Assembly (NCBI GenBank): GCA_026770585.1
Contig: MU646409.1
Coordinates: 253,474 to 271,812, forward strand
Direction: 5' to 3'
Length of the DNA: 18,339 nucleotides
Origin: Baffinella frigidus
Lineage: Eukaryota > Cryptophyceae > Cryptomonadales > Baffinellaceae
Part shown: one piece after another, positions 13,716-18,339 of the stretch
How positions within the stretch are numbered: the stretch's first letter is position 1
How the letters are laid out: the number at the start of each line of letters is the position of its first letter
Notes under the pieces: model-generated
Told to the model about the DNA's origin: nothing
The model's database searches: none
What the model saw: the letters and a program-made list of their open reading frames with translations, nothing else
Program-made: the position numbers and the translations under genes

Positions 13716-16700
13716 TGGTGGAGGCAAACCTGGAGAGTGATCGACGGGGCCCATCCGAGGACCTCCTTGATGAGCTCGTTGTTGGAGTTGCGCCCGCGCA
13801 CCCCCTCCGGCCCCGCGATGTGGTTGATCGGCATGGTGCCCTGTGTCAGCGCACATGCTTAGAGCTCACCCCGCATACATTCCATCTAATTGCCCGAGGC
13901 GGGCTTGTCCTAGACTTGGTCCTAACACTCTGCCCTCATGTGCTTCATCGCTATCGTTCTCTGCCATGCTTTTAGGGTTTGGGGTTTGGGGTTGGGGTTT
14001 GAGGTTTGGGGTTTGGAGTTTGGGGTTTCGGGTTTCAGGTTTCGGGTTTCAGGTTTCGGGTCTAGGGGGTTGTAAGGGTTTAGGGTCCTTGCTCGGATAG
14101 CGAGGGGGAAAACGGATCTTTCGAATTCGGGTACACAATACGAGTCGCGTCCAATTTGTGGGGGCTGAACTTCCCGATGGCCCCTTGAAACTGGACCTGG
14201 CCAGAAATTACCCGATCCAGTTGCCCCCTCGCTATTCGAGCAAGGTTAGGGTTCAGGGTTTAGGGCGCCGCCGGTTATCGATGGAAAGCGACATTCATGG
14301 AAAGGGAAACCCTGTTTTTAAAGGGGACAGCACCGGTTCGGTAGATTCCGTGTCACGGGCGCGGAACAGTAGGGGTGAGTAGATGGGGAGACCTTGCAAG
14401 GCGAGGGGCGAGTGGGGGGAGAGAGACCTTGCAACACCGCGGGAAGGTGGGGGTGAGTGGAGGGAGCCAGGGTGCGTGGCGGGAGACTGACCTTGCACCA
14501 CATCGTGATGGAAACGTGGTGGTCAGTGGAGTGACAGGGAGGGGGAAAGAGGATGGGTGGAGAGGGAGAGGGAGGGGGAGAGGGAGAGGGAGAGGGGTCG
14601 GGACCTTGCAGCCGAGCTTGGCGCCGATGCCCATAGCCATGGCAGCCATGTCGTTCATAGAGACCATCTCATCGGAACCGACGTTGAGAGGCTCCTTGTA
14701 CTCCGAGCCCATCACGCGGTAGAGCCCCTCCACGGCGTCGTCCACGTAGCAGAATGACCGCGTCTGCGCGCCGGCATCGTGTTAAGCCCCATCCACTTTT
14801 GCACCACTCATCTCTAGGCTGAGTAGAGCCATTCCGGTAGGACTTGTCGCGTTTTCGACTTCGAGATTTCAAGATTTCAGACCTCAAAAAGGTTTTAAAG
14901 AGCGTAACACGTTATAAAACACACCGTTTCAAATCTCATGGTACAAATAAAGTCTCGCAGTCTCGAAGTCTCGAAGTCTCGAAGTCTCGAAGTCTCGAAG
15001 TCTCGAAGTCTCGAAGTCTCGAAGTCTCGAAGTCTCGAAGTCTCGAAGTCTCGAAGTCTCGAAGTCTCGAAGTCTCGAAATCGAAAACGCGACAAGTCCT
15101 ACCGGAATAGCTCTGATAAAGGAGACGACAACAAGTCTGCCAGGCGCCACAGGTCACTCTTTCACTCAGCCAGCCATCACACTTGACTCTGCGGCGTTGA
15201 CCCGCATGCTGACCCCCTCACGCGCGCAGAGTTTCCACTGCGTGCGACGGCATCTGACACCACCAAACTTGGCACGCGGAGAACCTCGCACTGCAGGTGG
15301 AAAACCTCTGTCCCTTCCAGAGTGGCACTCCAACGCCACGCACATCGATGCTAAACCCCCTTGTAGAGAGTGAGAACGAGTGTAAGATATAAATAGAGAG
15401 GAAGGGAAAGAGGGAAAGCGAGGGAGAGAGAGGGAGGGAGAGGGAGGGAGAGGGAGGGAGAGGGAGGGAGAGGGAGAGAGAGGGAGATAGCGAGAGGGAG
15501 ATGGAGAGGGAGGGAGAGAGAGTGTGAGAGAGAGGGAGAGAGGAAGAGCGGGAGAGTGTGAGAGAGCTGAAGAGAGAGCGCGCGTGCGCGCGAGAGAGGA
15601 AGCAGATGACTCGGCGCAGGCGGAGCACCCGGAATGCCTGTGCGCAGCCATCTGTGGAGGGGAGGGGGCGTTGCACCTGCATGCGCACCTGGAAAGCCTG
15701 TGCCCAGCCACACACGGGCCACACATGGAGGAGGGGGCGCTTGATAACATATTTTATAAAATGTTCATACTACACACACACATGTATATATATATATATA
15801 TATATATGGACCTGCATGCCGTCGCCCCACATCTCGAACTGCTCCTTGGAGATGAAGGCCTTGCGAAGGAAAGCAGCAGGAGCCTTCTCGCGCCCGCCCG
15901 CCCAGGTCCCGTGCGGCCCGTAGATGTTGTGGAACCGCACCTGAGAGCACCGCATCGTCAATTTGCACCATCAACGCAGCACCACTCACCCAACCTCAGG
16001 CAGCCAGCCAAACCTAAAGACACACCGCACCTGGGAGCGCCACCAACTCAACCTTAGTCAGTCAACCTTGGTCAGTCAACCACCCAGCCAGCGAGTCAGC
16101 GAGTCGGTGAAGCAATGCTGTTGTGAGGAGTCCAGGTGCCGATCGGCCCGTAGAAGCTGTGGGGTTCAGGGTTTAAGGGGTAGGGTTGAGGGTTTAGGGA
16201 GTAGGATTTAGTTCCCGTAGAGATGTTGTGGAACCGCACCTGGGGGGTTGAGTTTTTTTGGTCAGGGTTCAGGGTTTCAGGGTTTCAGGGTGTAGGGTGT
16301 AGGGTGTAGAGTTTATGGTTTAGGGTTCCGGGTTCAGGGTTTAGAGGCTTAGGATTCAAGGTTTAGGGTTTGCACCTACCCACAGCAATGCTGTTGCAAA
16401 GAGATGAGCGTTGCGCCAGCATTGAGACACCCCCAGCGATTGTGCGAGTGGTTGGTGTCCATGCGTGCCTCAATGCGACGTTCCAAGGAGAAAGGGGACT
16501 TGCGATGGAGAAAGCAAGGAACACTCGAGAATGCTGGAGCACCCTGCTTACATGTGGGGCTGAAAGGATTTGTACCAGTCACAGGCGGGCTTGGTCACGT
16601 TGCTCCCGGATATCCGGGAGCCACGTGACCACACTCACGAAAGTTACTTCTCAACCAACCACGTGTAAAAACATCTCGGGTTTAAATTGGGTGCTCCCAC

Positions 16701-17455
16701 ATTCTCGAGTGGGAAGGGGAGGGGGTGTACGATGCGGAAGGCCATGTCGGGGTTGTCGACGCCATACCAGCGGCAGCACTCCTCTGAGACCAGCTTCTCG
16801 AGGCCGTACGCGTCCTGCAGATGGGCAACGCGACCTTCAATACACATGCCAAGCACACGACCGCTACACGCCAGAAGGCAAGGCAAGGTGAGACGAGATT
16901 GCACCAAACCCGCAGGTAGTGTTATCGCCAGTCACCAAATTATCTCTGACCCCTAGGCCCCAGACGCGAGCTTTCATGACTTGTCAATGACGACCGCTGC
17001 ACGCCACAAGGCAAGGTGAGCCAACACTGCACTAGCGGTCACCAGACCTTTCGCGCTCTCTCTATCTCTTTATCTCTCCTCTGTCTCTGTCTCCCCCCCT
17101 CGCTCGCTCCCTCTCGCGACAGATGCTTGGCGAGGCAGTGCACAGCATCGGGCAGCAAGGACATCTCTGCGCCGCACGCACACCGGTGTCAGGACCCACT
17201 CTCACAACGGGCCCGCCTGCTACGGTGCCAGACCACTAATTCCAGACCCTCAAGATGAGTTCGCAGTAACCTAATCGAAGAACCCTACATAGCTGCGCGT
17301 GAGGCGCGCACGGAGAGGGGTGGGTGTGGCGAGGGGCGGACCTGAGGGTGGGCGGGCCAGGCGTCCGACTCGCGGAGGCCAGGGTTCAAGGGGTCGAGCT
17401 GCTTGTGCTCCGGGTAGATGCACGCGGATGACGTGTACAGGAAACGCTTCACCTG
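13201..17455 (-). CDS. GME: GDP-mannose 3',5'-epimerase, C-terminal two thirds (6 exons)
   Basis: Cytosolic NAD-dependent enzyme converting GDP-D-mannose to GDP-L-galactose (and GDP-L-gulose), feeding ascorbate and polysaccharide synthesis. Exons on the minus strand: 17455-17342, 16814-16731, 15940-15812, 14763-14605, 13840-13730, 13344-13201. They encode about 245 contiguous residues that follow the plant enzyme closely. Exon 1 has VKRFLYTSSACIYPE with the catalytic Cys. Exon 2 has DAYGLEKL, the SDR Tyr-x3-Lys pair. Exon 3 has RFHNIYGPHGTW and GGREKAPAAF with the catalytic Lys. Exon 4 has EPLNVGSDEMVSMNDMA. Exon 5 has HIAGPEGVRGRNSNNELIKE. Exon 6 ends SSKVVTTQAATKVGDLRGAD plus TAA (13201-13203). 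All five introns begin GT, end AG and are phase 0. The first acceptor could instead be 3 nt later (17452). About 130 N-terminal residues, with the NAD-binding GxxGxxG, are absent and must lie right of the window. No frameshift is seen. Confidence 0.93.
13372..13495 (+). repeat. GA-rich low-complexity tract in GME intron 5
   Basis: GAGCGAGC and GAGAGAGG runs with a G-only stretch. On the transcribed strand of GME it is a long pyrimidine tract upstream of the exon 6 acceptor. Confidence 0.9.
13510..13719 (+). repeat. Heptamer array TTGAGGG to TTGATGG in GME intron 5
   Basis: About 29 near-perfect 7-bp units: first mostly TTGAGGG (with TTGAGTG and TTAAGGG variants), then eight TTGATGG, then TTGAGGG again. 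Broken once near 13619-13630. Confidence 0.95.
13891..13922 (-). repeat. Dispersed GAGCCCGCCTCGGG repeat, inverted copy in GME intron 4
   Basis: Reverse complement of the block at 12969-13000 with about four differences. Confidence 0.55.
13969..14085 (+). repeat. Telomere-like tract in GME intron 4
   Basis: GGGTTTGGGGTTT and GGGTTTCAGGTTTC variants, G-rich on plus. A further small piece is at 14245-14268. Confidence 0.85.
14390..14610 (-). repeat. Four copies of the GME exon 4 splice-donor sequence
   Basis: TGCAAGGTC (exon end TGCAAG, intron start GTC) is at the real junction 14610-14602 and again at 14497-14489, 14433-14425 and 14398-14390. Blocks rich in GGGGTGAGTGGAGGG lie between copies, so a larger unit was amplified. 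All extra copies are within intron 4, downstream of the real donor. Confidence 0.85.
14825..15114. mobile_element. 290-bp foldback element with an 8-bp tandem array, in GME intron 3
   Basis: The two ends are inverted repeats of about 46 bp (tips AGAGC, then ATTCCGGTAGGACTTGTCGC, then GTTTTCGA). The right half is an array of about 16 TCTCGAAG units (about 14951-15078), and the arms themselves grade into that unit. Both strands stay open through the array only because 8 bp repeats over 24 nt without a stop. I see no certain target duplication. Confidence 0.8.
15391..15603 (+). repeat. GA-rich low-complexity tract in GME intron 3
   Basis: GGGAGA-type hexamers and GAGAGAG runs, ending in CGCGCGTGCGCGCGAG. 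Pyrimidine-rich on the GME sense strand. Confidence 0.92.
15625..15743 (+). repeat. Tandem duplication with a 60-bp unit in GME intron 3
   Basis: CCGGAATGCCTGTGCGCAGC and CTGGAAAGCCTGTGCCCAGC are offset by 60 bp, each followed by GGAG and GGGGGCG blocks. Confidence 0.75.
15785..15807. repeat. (TA)n microsatellite at the start of GME intron 3
   Basis: Lies 4 nt inside the intron after the donor GTCC, next to a (CA)n-like stretch. Confidence 0.95.
16024..16033 (-). repeat. Extra copy of the GME exon 3 acceptor
   Basis: Minus-strand CAGGTGCGGT repeats the real acceptor junction at 15943-15934 inside intron 2, preceded by CTCC in place of CTCT. Confidence 0.6.
16128..16242 (-). pseudogene. Duplicated exon 3 fragment split by telomere-like repeats, in GME intron 2
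   Basis: Minus strand from 16242: CAGGTGCGGTTCCACAACAT repeats the exon 3 start exactly and continues with CT-CTACGGG. About 50 bp of C-rich telomere-like heptamers follow. Then at about 16160-16128 comes a second, diverged part (CACAGCTTCTACGGGCC, readable as HSFYGPIGTW against HNIYGPHGTW in the real exon). The CCACA..TCTACGGG stretch is present on both sides of the heptamers, like a target duplication. It is not translatable as an exon because the heptamers introduce stops. Confidence 0.75.
16243..16370 (+). repeat. Telomere-like tract in GME intron 2
   Basis: GGGTTTCAGGG and GGGTGTAGGG variants, G-rich on plus. A related stretch, 16162-16212, splits the exon 3 copy. Confidence 0.85.
16533..16710. 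repeat. Long imperfect hairpin with a palindromic centre, in GME intron 2
   Basis: The outer arms 16533-16553 and 16690-16710 pair at 19 of 21 positions. Nearly concentric with them is a 38-bp palindrome, 16593-16630 (GGTCACGT, GCTCCCGGAT, ATCCGGGAGC, ACGTGACC; one mismatched pair). It is probably a foldback element that lies just downstream of the exon 2 donor and could fold in the pre-mRNA. Confidence 0.75.
16850..17030 (+). repeat. Approximate direct repeat in GME intron 1
   Basis: ACGACCGCTACACGCCAGAAG with GGCAAGGTGAG near 16860-16892 recurs as ACGACCGCTGCACGCCACAA with GGCAAGGTGAG near 16989-17020. Each is followed by TGCAC and a CAGTCACCA/GGTCACCA block. Confidence 0.65.
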
Positions 17456-17935
17456 CTCCAGGGGGGGAACCGAGCTTTCATACTTTGGAAAACACCAAAG
17501 GGAAAGATAGCAAGACGAGATGAGACGTACGGGCCCTTGCGTCACCTGCTCCAGAGTGACACGTTCACTATACTGAGACGGGCATCAAGACACAGCAGCG
17601 TCAAACTTCACGGGAGGGCATGCGAGGAGCATGGGCTGTGCAGAGCACTAGTCCCTTTCAGGAGTAGATCCTTTTCCGCTTGAGCCTGAGCACCCCCGCG
17701 GAGACGCGTCTGCCTCGAGGCGATACAAACGGGGTTCGGTGGGGGCGGGGAAACGGGTGGGGGTGAGGGCGAAATATCTCGGGTTTCAGTGTTGGCTACA
17801 GAGCAGCCGGCATTGGTAACTTGTTCGGGTGGCAAAGAGCCATCGGTTGGCTGGTGAAGGCACCCCGTGCGAAATCGGCAAGGCGTTTCTCGAAAACATA
17901 GACACACGCCGCCCCTCCTCTCGAGGCGCAATGGG

Positions 17936-17983
17936 GGGTGGCCACGTTGCCAATTGATGATTTGCGGGCAACGTGACCAACCC
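17936..17983. repeat. Hairpin with GGCAACGTGACC arm
   Basis: GGGTGGCCACGTTGCC at 17936-17951 pairs with GGCAACGTGACCAACCC at 17967-17983 (one bulge, one mismatch). The GTCACGTTGC core is shared with the palindrome at 16593-16630. Confidence 0.65.
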
Positions 17984-18187
17984 TCGTACACGCCCGGGCG
18001 CGACCGTAAAACCCGGTATTTCAACCAACTGCGTTGAGCGGCTAGGAAGTCCTTGCCAGGACCCCCAGGCTCCCAGAAAGAGGCATGCGGCAAGTTTCTA
18101 GGGCTTGCTGGACCAACTGTTTGAGTAAACCCTGCTCGCTGCGTTTTTGGTAGGATTGTGGGTCTACGTAGGTGGTTATTGCTTACA

Positions 18188-18339
18188 GGTAGGCAGGCAG
18201 GCAGGGAGGTAGGTAGGTAGGTAGGTAGAAAGGTAGGTATGAGGAGGTGGGTAGGTAGGTAGGTAGGTAGGTAGGTAGGTATGTATGTATGTATGTATGT
18301 ATGTATGTATGTATGCATGTAGGTATGTATGTATGTATG
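18188..18339 (+). repeat. Tetranucleotide microsatellite (TAGG)n / (GTAT)n
   Basis: GGCAGGCAGG grades into (GTAG)n and then (GTAT)n to the window edge. Purity increases to the right, as in arrays grown by slippage. Confidence 0.95.

Larger units (their letters stand above)
17456..18339. other. Upstream GME intron (partial), no other gene recognised
   Basis: The N-terminal GME exons are not found here, so this is probably intron reaching beyond the window. CTGGAGCAGGTGA, the sequence around the exon 1 acceptor, occurs again at 17553-17541. A 236-residue minus frame (17608-18318) is mostly translation of the terminal tetranucleotide repeat and unique sequence without a domain. Confidence 0.5.

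Noticed and set aside
13370-13834. NPQPSTLN / NHQPSTI repeat protein on minus
   Set aside because: Translation of the heptamer array; the real coding part is only GME exon 5 at its start.
14953-15078. Possible CRISPR array
   Set aside because: Units are 8 bp and contiguous with no spacers, in a eukaryotic intron.
14844-15186. SRLRDFET / SKSRSLEV repeat proteins on both strands
   Set aside because: An 8-bp tandem unit stays open in many frames. It lies inside the GME intron and a foldback element.
15166-15750. Long serine/leucine/proline-rich minus frames
   Set aside because: Translation of the GA-rich tract in GME intron 3.
17608-18318. 236-residue minus-strand frame
   Set aside because: The N-terminal part is translated tetranucleotide repeat, and nothing matches the GME N-terminus or another family.

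Overview
This window looks like nuclear DNA from a eukaryotic alga, most probably of the green lineage. The reasons are a plant-type GDP-mannose 3',5'-epimerase gene split by at least five introns, two transcription-factor genes with an RWP-RK-like domain, and long degenerate tracts of TTTAGGG, the plant and green-algal telomere heptamer. There are no bacterial-style operons. I cannot name the species. Most of the sequence is not coding.

Layout. At 1-1440 lie a (CA)n tract and two short plus-strand coding pieces that share a W..L..E......LG(W/F)....W motif; a 121-bp TIR element (MITE) abuts the first piece. At 1987-3153 (minus) is RWP-RK paralog A. From 3154 to about 10700 there is no convincing complete gene. 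This stretch holds hairpins, tracts of degenerate telomere-like heptamers always G-rich on the plus strand, a 1187-bp TIR element with TA flanks (6078-7264), a second TIR element (10135-10421) and one possible small exon. At 10919-11965 (plus) is RWP-RK paralog B, diverging head-to-head from paralog A. At 12194-13195 are MITEs, hairpins and one open frame I do not recognise. At 13201-17455 (minus) are the last six recognisable exons of the epimerase gene; its N-terminal NAD-binding part lies beyond the right edge. The window ends in (TAGG/GTAT)n.

The genes do not form an obvious pathway. The epimerase makes GDP-L-galactose for ascorbate and cell-surface polysaccharide. The RWP-RK pair are probably transcription regulators of unknown target. 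The two paralogs share about 90-120 bp of DNA upstream of the ATG. That points to an inverted DNA duplication, and it also argues for the start codon I chose.

The most unusual signals are: (i) introns of the epimerase gene contain extra copies ('echoes') of their own exon/intron junctions, including a duplicated exon fragment split by telomere-like heptamers; (ii) a TIR family with TACAGG-type tips recurs near the 3' ends of all three well-supported genes; (iii) subterminal hairpins of the 1187-bp element have arms that invert between the two ends while the loop sequence does not.
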